Assembly: GCF_008974265.1 (NCBI RefSeq)
Contig: NZ_BKZW01000002.1
Span: 1,116,001-1,180,000 of the forward strand
Direction: 5' to 3'
DNA length: 64,000 nt
Source of the DNA: Dictyobacter vulcani
GTDB taxonomy: Bacteria; Chloroflexota; Ktedonobacteria; Ktedonobacterales; Ktedonobacteraceae
Shown here: positions 27,430 to 37,030 of the stretch, in pieces
Layout: each line of letters starts with the position of its first letter
Position numbering within the stretch: position 1 is the first letter of the stretch
The notes under the pieces: generated by a model
What the model saw: only the letters and a program-made list of their open reading frames with translations
What the model was told of the DNA's origin: nothing
The model's database searches: none
Program-made: the position numbers and the translations under genes

Positions 27430-29905
27430 TTATTTGGTTGAGATGTCGAAGATGTGTATTTGACCGTTGGTGGGCAAGGTGACACTCTTGATGGTTTTGC
27501 CACTCTGGAGTGCTACGTCGGTATAATACACGGATGTTTTAATAGTCTGGTTGCCATGTGGTGTACGCCGGTAGGTGGCGGCGGCGGCAACGCGATTATT
27601 ATATGCAACCGTTGGTGCACACCAGTCGGTTAAACCGAGCGTGAATGTTTGTTGGCTTCCATCGGTATAGGTAATAGTGGCGGTGCCAGAGGCTGCTCCA
27701 CCGGTTGAAGCACCCAGGAAGGCTAACGTTTTGGCCTGCGCGACAGGCGTGACTGGCACGACTTGTCCACTTGCCTGATAGTTGTCGGCATTCCCATCTG
27801 CGGCGCTTCTCCAGTTGAAGTTAACGCCATTGATTGTAACTGAACCCTTTGGCAGTCCTGCAGCACTGAGGGCGTCGTAGGAATACCCATTGTGTTGCCC
27901 ATCAAAATTCTGTATCTGCTGAAGATCTTCGTCTATAGTGCCACCGATGTTATTGAATGGGCCCACTCGATAGCTAAAATCGAAGATGTGCATTTGACCG
28001 CCAGTTGTCTTTGGGAGCGTGATTGACTGCAGAGTTTTGGTCGGATCGATTGCAGCTTCAGCATAATAGATGTTATTTTTGATGCTTTGTTGTCCGAAAG
28101 GAGTATTGCGATATGGTAAAGTGAAGATTGGAAGGTTGCCAAACTGTGCTGTGCTGGCGCACCAATCGGTGAAACTCAGAGTATAAGGACTGCTTGTACC
28201 ATCTGTGTAATAAACAGTTCCAGTACCTGTAGAATTACCATTGATGGCGGATCCCATAAACGTGATATGTGTGGCATTAGTCACATGATAGCCTTGATAT
28301 GATATTGGCTGGCCATCAGCTATCCAGTTATTGCCATAGTGGTTAGTACTGGACATAAATGTGAAAATTGAGCCATGGAACGAAAAAGCGTTCGCGGTGC
28401 CCGTTATCGCACTCAGGTGTATACCTGTTTTTCTGAGCAACGTTTCTGAATAGCTGTGGTTGGTACCATCAATGTTTCCGAAGAGAGATGTGCCATCGTC
28501 GGTACTACCTATATTCATACTGATTGTATCTAAGAAGCCTATGGAGAAGATGTGTAACTTTCCCTGGTTAGTAGAGCCTGGCAGGGTGACACTTTGTACG
28601 ATTTTTCCTGCCTGGATTTTAATATTCGTTTTGAAGATGAAGACAGGAATGTTCTGCGGTCCCCGGGGGTATTACGATAACCAAATGTGCCTACAGGTTG
28701 GTTTGAGAATGAGGGTGCCTGGGTGCCACCATTCAATGTCCAGTCACTCAACCCTAAGGTAAATGTTTGCTGTGTGCCATCGGTATAGTTCACCGTGCCC
28801 GTTCCATAAGATGGACCGTTGGAGGCGGCACCGGCGAAGCTTATTGATCCAAAGGCCTTCCCCTGTGGGTTGAGGGGAATGGTCTGTCCGGCGGCTACGT
28901 AATTATTAGGTGCTCCACCGATAACATCGGGAGCAATTAATTCGCTGGTATAGGGATATGTGCCCATGGGTTGCCCGGGTCCCCAGAAGAGGCTATCGCT
29001 TGTATAGCTATTGCCTGAACCATCAAATTGGCCAACCTGTGGGTAGGCATCATCGGTTGAGCCAACGTTATTATACAGGTCTGCGCTATGTGATGTAGTT
29101 GTACTCCAGGCGAAGAGGTGCAATTGAGCACTGCCGGTCAACAGGGGCATGGTCAGGCTGATCGCCTTCTTATTGGGCTGTAAAGACACTTTCGTGAAGA
29201 AAAGAAATGTCTTGACGTTTTGTTTTCCTTGACGATTGTTGCGATAGAGCTGAGCGGAAACAATTTTATTACCATAGGACGGTGTCTGTGTGCCACCCCG
29301 AGTGTCCAGTCGCTAAAACCAAGCTGGAAAACTTGTGTCGTGCCATCATCATATTTGATGGTGGCGTTGCCTGTGACAGCTCCGTTGGTTGCAGAACCAA
29401 TCAGTCCCAGGGATACATCATTTGTGGTGGCATTAGTGATTGGAAGAACCTGCCCATTTGAAATGCAGTCGGTATAAAGTGGATAGTACCAGTCAAATTG
29501 CACGCCATCTTCCACAAACGAAGATGGGATTGATGTTTGTTGTAATGCCGTCTTTGAGTAGCTACGTCCACCGCCATCAATATTGCCCGCTGCCGTGTTA
29601 CCGTCATCTGTTGCAGCTTGATCCCTGCAAGATTGGGCAATGTCTGTCTGCGGCTTTACTGTCTGTTGACTGACAGGTACTGTCTGTTGATGTGCAGCCA
29701 TCTGAGTCTGCAATAGTTGTTGCTGGCGTGCGATGTTGGACGCTATAGTGGCCGTATTATTTTGCGCGGAAGTTGGATGGGGTGCAAACGTAAATGCGGC
29801 ACCAACGAGGAGGAGCGCCACGGCCAGGATAACAATGCCAATCCAGAGGCGTTGCCAGAAGAACTTCTTTGTCTTCGGTTCATTCCCTTGATGAATTTGA
29901 CTCAT
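27430..29905 (-). CDS. Membrane-anchored surface protein with four long repeats (two frameshifts)
   Basis: Read across two single-base losses (CCCC at 29296-29299; CCCCGGGGG at 28671-28679) this is one 825-aa protein. It has a short cytoplasmic tail, one membrane helix (GIVILAVALLLVGAAFTFA) and a Gln-rich spacer. Four repeats of about 170 residues follow. Each repeat has a start like NNIGGTIDED or NVGSTDDAYP, FDG or IDG with NGYSYDAL, GTATITYTDGSQQTFTLGL with SDW or TDW, YRNTP with GQQ or GNQ, a YYT/FFT strand, and an end like SVTLPTNGQIHIFDIS. The pattern suggests beta-sandwich domains exposed on the cell surface, perhaps binding polysaccharide. I do not recognise a named family. The frame repairs are certain because each restores a whole repeat. 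Confidence 0.75.
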
Positions 29906-30066
29906 TCCTTTGAAAACTCTTTCTATGCTTCTTCATAAAGAATACATATATAAGCCAGATAAAATAGGATAGATCATGATAAGCACAGCTACTATAAGCT
30001 CTGCAAAGAAATCTGTCAATTATTTGTTGGAAGTACTACAACAGTACTATGGATTGATTCTGGATA

Positions 30067-31512
30067 TTATGTGGTGAGATGTTGAATGATGCCTGTTAGT
30101 TCTTGTTGGGCACGTTCCAGGTCTCCAGCGAAGATAATACCCATGGGTTGTTTGGTCATGCGACAAATGATGCGGGTGCCGCTGGCCTTTAATTGTTCAT
30201 CTTTTTCAGCAATGCCTTGTCGGAGGATAGCAGGTGGAATGTGGGTGGGAAAATAGTATCTGTCGATGGTCTGGATACGATTCTGGATCGTGTCGCGCAT
30301 GGCTTGTATACTGGCTGTTTGCCGATTCGCTCCAATCACACTCAAAATAGCATCTGTATAATTAGTCCAGCGCGAATTGCATTCGGCGATATAGAGGACT
30401 GGCTGCTGGCCGCGTCGTCGCTGTAATGCCTCTTCCAATGGACCAGGCAGCATGATGTCGATATTGGCTACGCCACGGATGCTCTGGAAATCGATCTCAA
30501 GGTGGCGGGCTGTTTGTTTGAGTAATTGTTCAAAACAGGCAATGGTCTGCTCTTCATACGTTTCTTGCATCTGCGCGATGTTGGCATTTTTAGGAATATA
30601 GTTGCTGGTACCAATGCAGGCCTTGCTGCCTGCAGCCTGCAACTGTCCATTCCAGCGCAGGCTCTCAACCTGTCCCGCGCTAATTACGGCCGACATGCCA
30701 GGAGAATCGATCAAATCCAGATAGCGGCTCATCACGATCCTGGTTTCCTTCTCGCTATCCATAGTTTCCAACAGTATTTGTTGTGCCGCTTCCAGTGCTT
30801 CTGGCCAGCTGGTGTAGGTCCGGGTAAGGGTTGGTTCACCATTGGGGATCAGGATGATGTGCTTCTGAGTCGCATAGAGCAGGCAACAGCCATAATTCCC
30901 ATCTGATTCGGCGGCCCGCAGCATGATACCTGGCGGATAGTCCGGGAGGCCTGCTTCACTGATGATCTCTTCGATAGTTTTGAGGAATTGCAGGGCGTCC
31001 TGTGATAGGTTCTCGATGTGGGCTATGCGATAATCTGGTGCCTGGAAGTTTGACAGGTCACAGTTATCCAGCCAGTTATAAAAATCAGCTTTGTTTTTCA
31101 GGAGATGGACCATGGCGGCTGGCAGTCCCCAGGCTCTGGCAGCCAGCTCGTTGTGAATAAAGCTTTGTGACTCAGGCGTGTTGATATAGGGAACGACCAG
31201 GGTGCTATTGTCGGCGTACTCCTGCTGTTCCTGCCGCAATTCACTGGCTGTGATGGCCCGGATGTCTTTGCCCAGGAGCGCACTGAGATAAGCAATCTGG
31301 CTGTTAATATCTTCATTATGGGTCGTGACCAGAATGCGTAAATTTTCCACATTTAGTGGAAGGTGCCCACAGCGTTCCCCATAGTGGGCCTCCACCTTGC
31401 GAATCGTGGCAGGATGCGAGGCGCGCAACAAACCACTGCCAATGTTGTGGAAGCCAACCCCGATCCTGGCAGGTGGGTCTAACGCAAAGACTGAAGTATC
31501 GAGTATATTCAT
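30067..31512 (-). CDS. ATP-grasp protein, PGM1 peptide-ligase-like
   Basis: A 481-aa protein from the ATG at 31512 (MNILDTSVFALDPPARIGVG); an upstream in-frame start at 31572 is less likely. The middle region (LLKNKADFYNWL, PGIMLRAAESDGNYGCCLLY) and the C-terminal half resemble an ATP-grasp fold. The metal-binding end is GVANIDIMLPG, then LYIAECNSRWTNYTDAIL, matching the E-x-N-x-R-x-T pattern. The overall layout recalls the PGM1 peptide ligase of pheganomycin biosynthesis and its relatives, which join an amino acid to a peptide. No obvious precursor peptide or other biosynthetic gene is adjacent, so function is uncertain. Confidence 0.68.
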   Translation of the reverse strand: MNILDTSVFALDPPARIGVGFHNIGSGLLRASHPATIRKVEAHYGERCGHLPLNVENLRILVTTHNEDINSQIAYLSALLGKDIRAITASELRQEQQEYADNSTLVVPYINTPESQSFIHNELAARAWGLPAAMVHLLKNKADFYNWLDNCDLSNFQAPDYRIAHIENLSQDALQFLKTIEEIISEAGLPDYPPGIMLRAAESDGNYGCCLLYATQKHIILIPNGEPTLTRTYTSWPEALEAAQQILLETMDSEKETRIVMSRYLDLIDSPGMSAVISAGQVESLRWNGQLQAAGSKACIGTSNYIPKNANIAQMQETYEEQTIACFEQLLKQTARHLEIDFQSIRGVANIDIMLPGPLEEALQRRRGQQPVLYIAECNSRWTNYTDAILSVIGANRQTASIQAMRDTIQNRIQTIDRYYFPTHIPPAILRQGIAEKDEQLKASGTRIICRMTKQPMGIIFAGDLERAQQELTGIIQHLTT

Positions 31513-31632
31513 TGTGTTGCCGCCCCCATTAGTGATAACTCTGTTTGTAGATACGTTAGCGCATACCTCCATGATACATCAGGAACATAACACTATCATG
31601 CGACTTTGAATGATCAGTAAATGGTTGAGGAT

Positions 31633-32598
31633 TCAATGGGCGCTGTAGTAGGCTGTGATGGTTTGCATGTACATGGCAAGGAAGCGCTCCTGATCGACAT
31701 CCATTGAAGCGAGGACATTTGGCTGCTTTGCGTCGATAAGGGTTGTATCCAGGCTTTCTGGCTGCTCAAAATAGGCGATGGTATGGCCCTGGGTATGCAG
31801 ACCGTTTAGCTCGATGTCCACATAGGCTTTTTTCCAGCTAATCAAATCAGGCTGGATGGCGGCAGCCAGACAGAGAGGATCGTGCATGGCAAGCCCGCTG
31901 ATTCCACGTTGTTTACCAAAATCGTTGATGTAAGCGGTGGCCATGCTCTGAATACAGTTCGTGACAGGATGGTTGCTGGCCGCGAGGGTCGCAAATTGCG
32001 TGCGATCCATCCGGGTTTGATTGGTGACATCGAGTGAGACAAGGCGGATTGGCCAACCGGCATGCATCACGATCTGGGCGGCATGTGGATCGGCATAGAT
32101 ATTGAATTCGGCGTTTGGCGTGACATTACCAGGCACACGCAAGGCTCCACCCATAATCACGACCTCGCGTACCATTTGTGCAATTTGTGGCTCACAACGC
32201 ACCGCCAGTGCAAGATTGGTGAGTGGACCAAGCGCGATCAACGTAATCTCTCCCGGCGCTTGTAAAATCTTCTGGATAATGGTTGTGACGGCCTGGTTGT
32301 GGAGCGGCTCCTGCTGTGGCTCCGGCAACTGGAGTCCACCGAGGCCATTTCCCCCATGCACATGGCCTGCAAACACTGGTTGACGTAACAGCGGGCGATT
32401 ACTCCCACTGGCGACGGTAAGATCAGTCTTGCCCGCAAGCTCAAGTAAGGCCAGCGCATTGCGCGTAGTCATGGTAATGGGGACATTTCCACTGACCGTG
32501 GTAATCCCCTCAATCTGTACTTCAGGTGAAGCTACGGCTAGAAATAGTGCCAGTGCATCATCAATGCCTGGATCAGTATCAATCAATAAGCGATGCAT
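31633..32598 (-). CDS. Inosine-uridine-preferring nucleoside hydrolase
   Basis: A 321-aa hydrolase that splits ribonucleosides into base and ribose. The calcium-binding cluster is at the N-terminus, IDTDPGIDDALAL (D7, D9, D13, D14). It also has TVSGNVPITMTTRNALALLE, the loop HVHGGNGLGG, VVIMGGALRVPGN then TPNAEFNIYADPHAA, and the active-site His/Asp in GLAMHDPLCLA. AGGAAAG lies 5 nt before ATG 32598, so the longer in-frame version from 32727 is rejected. It probably serves purine and pyrimidine salvage, as does the adenosine deaminase at 48942. Confidence 0.92.
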   Translation of the reverse strand: MHRLLIDTDPGIDDALALFLAVASPEVQIEGITTVSGNVPITMTTRNALALLELAGKTDLTVASGSNRPLLRQPVFAGHVHGGNGLGGLQLPEPQQEPLHNQAVTTIIQKILQAPGEITLIALGPLTNLALAVRCEPQIAQMVREVVIMGGALRVPGNVTPNAEFNIYADPHAAQIVMHAGWPIRLVSLDVTNQTRMDRTQFATLAASNHPVTNCIQSMATAYINDFGKQRGISGLAMHDPLCLAAAIQPDLISWKKAYVDIELNGLHTQGHTIAYFEQPESLDTTLIDAKQPNVLASMDVDQERFLAMYMQTITAYYSAH

Positions 32599-32734
32599 AT
32601 GGGCTTTCCTTTCCTGGATCTGAATGTATAGTTGAAATACCCCTTTCAGCTGTACCAGCGAGGTAAATTGTACTATAACATACCTATGTGAGGGCTGCTT
32701 GCTCGGACGTGGGCGGGTCGCAGCCATGAAGGCT

Positions 32735-32878
32735 AATACATTTCACTTAGCGAGACGTGGAGAGATGGTTCGACGTGACGAGCAAGCAAGGTGTACGTGG
32801 CGCCCTCTCCACGTATGATTCGCTGCTTTTCTCCACCATGTTTTTTAGGGTCACAAAAGCGCTTCACCGAAACGTATT
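32735..32878. mobile_element. Large palindromic repeat, copy C (collapsed)
   Basis: A 144-bp deletion derivative of the 8738-9290 repeat. The left end AATACATTTCACTTAGCG and the arm AGAGATGGTTCGACGTGAC match copy A inverted. The right end (GATTCGCTGCTTTTCTCCAC to GTATT) matches copies A and B. The core has collapsed: TACGTGG (32794-32800) is joined directly to CGCCCTCTCCACGTA (32801-32815). CATGAAGGCT lies on both outer sides. The TPR gene ends 18 bp beyond it. Confidence 0.78.
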
Positions 32879-32895
32879 GGTCATGAAGGCTGCCG

Positions 32896-33870
32896 CTACG
32901 TGGGGATTTCTTTTTGGAGTGCTTGCAGGGCGGTCTGGGCAAACAAGAGGTTATGGGTTTGGGCAACGCTTATGGCCTCTTCGATGACGGTGAGGGCTTT
33001 ATCGGGCTGTTCCTGGGCGAGGTGGAGATAGCTAATGTTGAGTAGGGCAAAGGCATAGGGTTGTGGTAAATCCATTTCCTGGGCCAGCAGGGCGGCTTTT
33101 TGATAGTAGAGGGCGGCCTGGTCCAGGTCCGCTAGTTTTTGCACGAGATTGCCAACACTTAGATAACTGAATGGTAGATCGATGCGCAGATTCAAGGCTT
33201 CACGCATGGTCATGCCCAGCATCAGCGAGCTTTTGGCCGCTTCCAGATCTCCCTTGGACTGTGCATAAGCTCCCAGATGGAGTAAGATTTCTGCCATCTG
33301 GATCTGGTGATTATGCTGTTCGGCCAGCGCCAGTGCTTTTACAAAATATGGATGGGCCTGGTCATCCTGGCCCATATTCTGGTAGACACGCCCGATATTA
33401 AAAAGAGTCTCGCAGATCCCGTGGTCATCCTGCAACTGCTGGCGTTGCTCCAGAGCATTCTCAAAATACATTAAAGGCGTGGCGAAATCTGCTGCCTGTT
33501 CACTGGTATTTAAGGCCTGATAATACAGGGCCTGACCGGTCCAATCGATGACGCTGGCCAGTAATTTTTGATCACCAGTGGATTCGGCAATTGCCCGCGC
33601 CTGTAAAAGTGTCGCCAGGGCAGGGCCAGCCTCCTGGCCTCGATAAATAATGCTCCTGGTTTGCAGGATGCCGGAATGTAGGAGGACATTTCCTTTTGCA
33701 TCAGGCGAGACTTCTTGATCTTCTGCTAGTTGAATACCTGTATCCAGCAGTTGTTGCGCCTGCTTGAGGTTGCCCAACAAATAATATGAGGTCGCGATAT
33801 CACAGAGGTTTTGTAGTAGAAAGGTGTATTGTTCTGTGATTGTGGCCAGAGATTGTTTTTGATTAGACAT
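32896..33870 (-). CDS. Tetratricopeptide-repeat protein
   Basis: A 324-aa all-helical protein with about seven TPR units spanning most of its length, for instance CDIATSYYLLGNLKQAQQLL, CETLFNIGRVYQNMGQDDQA and LLHLGAYAQSKGDLEAAKSS. It has no DNA-binding, kinase or membrane segment, so it likely acts as a protein-interaction scaffold. TAGGAG precedes the ATG. It begins 11 bp after the small acidic protein gene, so the two form an operon that may continue from the kinase at 36466. Its stop codon (TAG) lies right at the edge of the palindromic repeat copy C. Confidence 0.87.
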   Translation of the reverse strand: MSNQKQSLATITEQYTFLLQNLCDIATSYYLLGNLKQAQQLLDTGIQLAEDQEVSPDAKGNVLLHSGILQTRSIIYRGQEAGPALATLLQARAIAESTGDQKLLASVIDWTGQALYYQALNTSEQAADFATPLMYFENALEQRQQLQDDHGICETLFNIGRVYQNMGQDDQAHPYFVKALALAEQHNHQIQMAEILLHLGAYAQSKGDLEAAKSSLMLGMTMREALNLRIDLPFSYLSVGNLVQKLADLDQAALYYQKAALLAQEMDLPQPYAFALLNISYLHLAQEQPDKALTVIEEAISVAQTHNLLFAQTALQALQKEIPT

Positions 33871-33881
33871 AAGAAGAGCTC

Positions 33882-34133
33882 CTAATCGTCTAAATTTGAA
33901 AAAGGATCCTGGCCATCGAGGTCTCCAAATTGATGCTGTGGCCCATATTCATCATCTTTGTCCAGCCCAAAGGGTTCCTGACGACTTGTATCTTTTACAT
34001 CCGCACGGAAGGTCTCGCGCTCATCCGCATCGGTATCCTGTACGTAGTTGTGTGAGCCATATGTTTCTTGCTGGCCCTGGATATGTTTTTTGGGCTGTGC
34101 GGCACGGGTCTGTTCATCTTCTTGATCAGCCAT
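33882..34133 (-). CDS. Small acidic hydrophilic protein, 83 aa
   Basis: A highly charged, low-complexity protein rich in Asp, Glu and Gln (DTDADERETFRADVKDTSRQ, then LDKDDEYGPQHQFGDL). It is very likely disordered and has no membrane segment. GGAGGATAGT before the ATG is a strong ribosome site. It is followed 11 bp later by the TPR gene and preceded by the kinase gene (179 bp). It could be a flexible partner or phosphorylation target of these neighbours, which is inference from order only. Confidence 0.7.
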   Translation of the reverse strand: MADQEDEQTRAAQPKKHIQGQQETYGSHNYVQDTDADERETFRADVKDTSRQEPFGLDKDDEYGPQHQFGDLDGQDPFSNLDD

Positions 34134-34312
34134 ACTATCCTCCTCTATATGCAGCTTATTGGATGCTCTTTTATGCTCACCAGATTGCTATGGTGATAGA
34201 GATAGTACGGACCAGACGGCACAAAAGTGTCTGTATTCGTGAACACGAACATATGTGTCGCACATTGATTGCGTTGTTTTTTGCTTTTAGCAGTTATGTA
34301 TCCTGGCCAGCT

Positions 34313-36466
34313 TTAATGTTTAGCCAGGTAGGTATGGACTTCGATGTTGGCGAGGCCCGCGATTTGATTGCAGAGCCGGGCGATGCCTGGCTCTTTGCTC
34401 TGGCTCGCAGGATCCGTCCATCCCTGGCTAGAAATGCTAAAATCTCCTAACTGGTCGAGCTGATTGCGTTGCGTATGGGCTGCCACGAGCTGACCTTTGT
34501 TCATTTTACTGAGTTGGATGGCCAGGGTATGCATACTGGTGAGCAGGGTATTAAACTTGCTGAGATGGCTGTTGATGTCGTTGGCCAGTTTGATTTGCTG
34601 CTCAGTTGCGCCCGGTGCGTTGACGATACCTGTCAGGTGCAGTCCGACATGTTTGACATGACCATTGATGCCATTGAGTTGTGCGCATTGCAACAGGCCT
34701 ACTTTCGTCTCAGTGATAATCGTCGCCTCCGGAGCCGCAGGCAGGTGACCACTGCTCTGGACTTCATTGGCGGCGCACGGACCATCCAGATAATACAGCA
34801 TATTCGTCAATTTCTGGCGTATCACAATGGGATCCTGCTGATTCTTAATGTCGGTGGTCTGCTTCTGGATCTGTTCTACATCGTGTTGCAGCCAGAAGTC
34901 GATCCCGTTATGCAGTCCGCGCACATCCAGGGTCTGGTCGCTGGCTAACAGGTGACGTAGATGATCTAACTGACTGAACTTTTCAGGATCATTAGGATTA
35001 GGCTGGCGAGGCAGGCTGCCAGCGTAGCGCCATTGTTTGGTGTCGAGGATCGGATTAATCGCATGCTGGTTGGCTGGCGCTTCGATGAGCACAAAATCGC
35101 TCATTGCCGCCAGGAGATTCTGATGAGCTGGATCGGTGTAGGTTAATGTAGCTGCTCCGTGCTGCACGTTTACGGTTCCCAGCTGCAAAGGATCATTTTC
35201 AGATTGTTGATTATAGAGCCATGCTGTATAACTGTTGCCGGCGGCCGGGGGCGCGATGTTGTTGAGCTGTAGCTTGATACCATCATTGATGGTAGGATGA
35301 TTGAGATCCAGGGCATTACCGGTATTATAAAAAGTGACCTGTCCGACCACCGTATCTTTGGGACTGGCGGCCCCGGATGGGAAGAGCGTAAGGAGCTTGT
35401 TGAGTACTGTCGCGCCCAGGACGATCAGAATTAAGGCGGCGATAAAAAAAGGCCAGAGGTTTTTCCAGATACGGTTAGTTTTCGCGGCTGGAACGGGGAG
35501 GAGTGTTGTTTGAGCTTCAATTGCGGCTGGCTCGATAGATGGTGGAGTCAGTTCCAGTTCTTTGCTGGCATGTGGGCGGATGCGCTCGGGAACAGGCACG
35601 TGGAAGGCCTGGGCGAGGGCGATGGTCATCGAGGTAGCCTTGTTAAAGCGCTGTGCTGGATCCTTGGCCATGGCATGCTGGATGACCTCATCGACTTCGG
35701 GTGAAAGCGCGGGATTGATCAGACTGGGCCGTGGTGGCTCATCCATAAGGTGCTGGCGCATAATCGCGTAGGAGTTGTCGCCACGGAACGGTGGTGTTCC
35801 AGTACAGACCTCATAGAGGATCACGCCCAGCGAATACAGATCGCTCTTATGGCTCACTTCCTTACCCTGTACTTGCTCTGGCGAAATATAAAGCGGGGTG
35901 CCCATCAAGGCTCCCACTTCCGTTTGCCCCTGGGCTCCCATGATCTTGACCAGGCCAAAATCACTTAAAATTGGTTCGCCCATGCTATTATATTCAGTAT
36001 TGGTGCTATCCAGTAAAATATTGGAGGGTTTGACATCGCGATGTATAATGCCTCTTTTATGTGCATAATCCAGAGCCAGGCTGATCGAAGCAAAGAGTTC
36101 GATGATCTCCTGCGGGGTAGGAAACTGACTGGCGCGTGAAGTCCCCTGAATATATTTGCTCAGGGTTGGTCCCTCGATATACTTCATCACCAGGAATGGC
36201 TCGCGGCCCTCTTCTGTGGCATCCGGGATATGCAGGTCATAGACATTGACGATATTGGGATGATCGAGTTGCGCGACCGCCTGCCCTTCGGTAATGAAAC
36301 GTGCGGTCGTGGCTGGTGACATATATTTAAGATCGGCGTGGAGAATTTTAATGGCTACGAAGCGGCGCAGATCTGGATTGAGCGCCTTCCAGACCTGTGC
36401 CATACCTCCTGTGCCAATTGGCTCCAGCATCTCATATTTTCCAAAATACCCTGGATTTTTGTTCAT
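34313..36466 (-). CDS. Transmembrane Ser/Thr protein kinase with RskA-like ectodomain
   Basis: A 717-aa receptor-like Hanks kinase. The cytoplasmic catalytic domain has the glycine loop IGTGGMAQVWKA, the Lys in VAIKIL (K40), HRDVKPSNILL, SDFGLVKIM and GTPLYISPEQ (SPE in place of APE). One membrane helix follows at about residues 338-360 (WPFFIAALILIVLGATVL). The ectodomain has GQVTFYNTGNALDLNHP, SYTAWLYNQQ and FVLIEAPANQ, similar to the anti-sigma-K factor RskA C-terminal domain, then a helical tail. It probably senses an envelope signal. It is the first gene of a same-strand run with the acidic and TPR proteins. Confidence 0.9.
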   Translation of the reverse strand: MNKNPGYFGKYEMLEPIGTGGMAQVWKALNPDLRRFVAIKILHADLKYMSPATTARFITEGQAVAQLDHPNIVNVYDLHIPDATEEGREPFLVMKYIEGPTLSKYIQGTSRASQFPTPQEIIELFASISLALDYAHKRGIIHRDVKPSNILLDSTNTEYNSMGEPILSDFGLVKIMGAQGQTEVGALMGTPLYISPEQVQGKEVSHKSDLYSLGVILYEVCTGTPPFRGDNSYAIMRQHLMDEPPRPSLINPALSPEVDEVIQHAMAKDPAQRFNKATSMTIALAQAFHVPVPERIRPHASKELELTPPSIEPAAIEAQTTLLPVPAAKTNRIWKNLWPFFIAALILIVLGATVLNKLLTLFPSGAASPKDTVVGQVTFYNTGNALDLNHPTINDGIKLQLNNIAPPAAGNSYTAWLYNQQSENDPLQLGTVNVQHGAATLTYTDPAHQNLLAAMSDFVLIEAPANQHAINPILDTKQWRYAGSLPRQPNPNDPEKFSQLDHLRHLLASDQTLDVRGLHNGIDFWLQHDVEQIQKQTTDIKNQQDPIVIRQKLTNMLYYLDGPCAANEVQSSGHLPAAPEATIITETKVGLLQCAQLNGINGHVKHVGLHLTGIVNAPGATEQQIKLANDINSHLSKFNTLLTSMHTLAIQLSKMNKGQLVAAHTQRNQLDQLGDFSISSQGWTDPASQSKEPGIARLCNQIAGLANIEVHTYLAKH

Positions 36467-36710
36467 GAACCTCTTCCTTGATTGGCAAAGAGAAAAAGAA
36501 ATTGTGGCTTTGATGTAGCGGTTAACATATGCTATAGAGTTATATTACATGCTTACTGCTTCAATGTCAAAATATGCATCTCATAGCGTAGTGTGTGAAT
36601 TCTTGATACTATATGTACGTTGATGTTCATCCTTTTTTGTAACTGCCTATTGAGCTATTTGTATTTATCGTGTGAGTGGACAGTATTGAAGAATTTGTAT
36701 GAGGAATAAG

Positions 36711-36992
36711 ATGAAGCAAGTGTCTTCTCATGAACCTATGGTTTGTCGTGTTGGCTGCGGTGCCTGCTGTATCGCGCCATCGATTTCAAGTCCACTACCT
36801 GGTATGCCCGATGGCAAACCAGCAGGCGTCCGCTGTGTTAATTTAACCAGGGATAACCGTTGCCAGCTGTTTGGAAAACCTGAACGGCCCGCTGTCTGTA
36901 CCTCTTTCCAGGCCGACCGGGAAGTCTGTGGGCAAAGTGCCCACGAAGCCCATCAGCTCATCACCCTCCTGGAACGCTCCACCACCCCGTAG
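36711..36992 (+). CDS. YkgJ-family cysteine cluster protein
   Basis: A 93-aa protein with the YkgJ/UPF0153 pattern: CRVGCGACCIAPSIS, GVRCVNLTRDNRCQLF, ERPAVCTSF and ADREVCG. Eight cysteines are likely to bind zinc or an iron-sulfur cluster. GAGGAA before ATG 36711 decides the start; an in-frame ATG at 36699 precedes it. Function is unknown across the family. It is convergent with the UBP-type zinc-finger gene. Confidence 0.88.
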   Translation: MKQVSSHEPMVCRVGCGACCIAPSISSPLPGMPDGKPAGVRCVNLTRDNRCQLFGKPERPAVCTSFQADREVCGQSAHEAHQLITLLERSTTP

Positions 36993-37030
36993 CTTCATGG
37001 CTTGCCCACGATTGCTGTGCGTTCCAGGAG
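36966..37030. terminator. Inverted repeat between convergent genes
   Basis: CTCCTGGAACGC (36966-36977) and GCGTTCCAGGAG (37019-37030) pair perfectly around a 41-nt loop. The left arm lies inside the 3' end of the YkgJ gene and the right arm touches the 3' end of the zinc-finger gene. It is probably a shared terminator, though without a U-run. Confidence 0.55.

Noticed and set aside
33896..34450. A 184-codon plus-strand frame
   Set aside because: Mostly antisense to the acidic protein and kinase genes, with His/Arg-rich shadow composition and no ribosome site.
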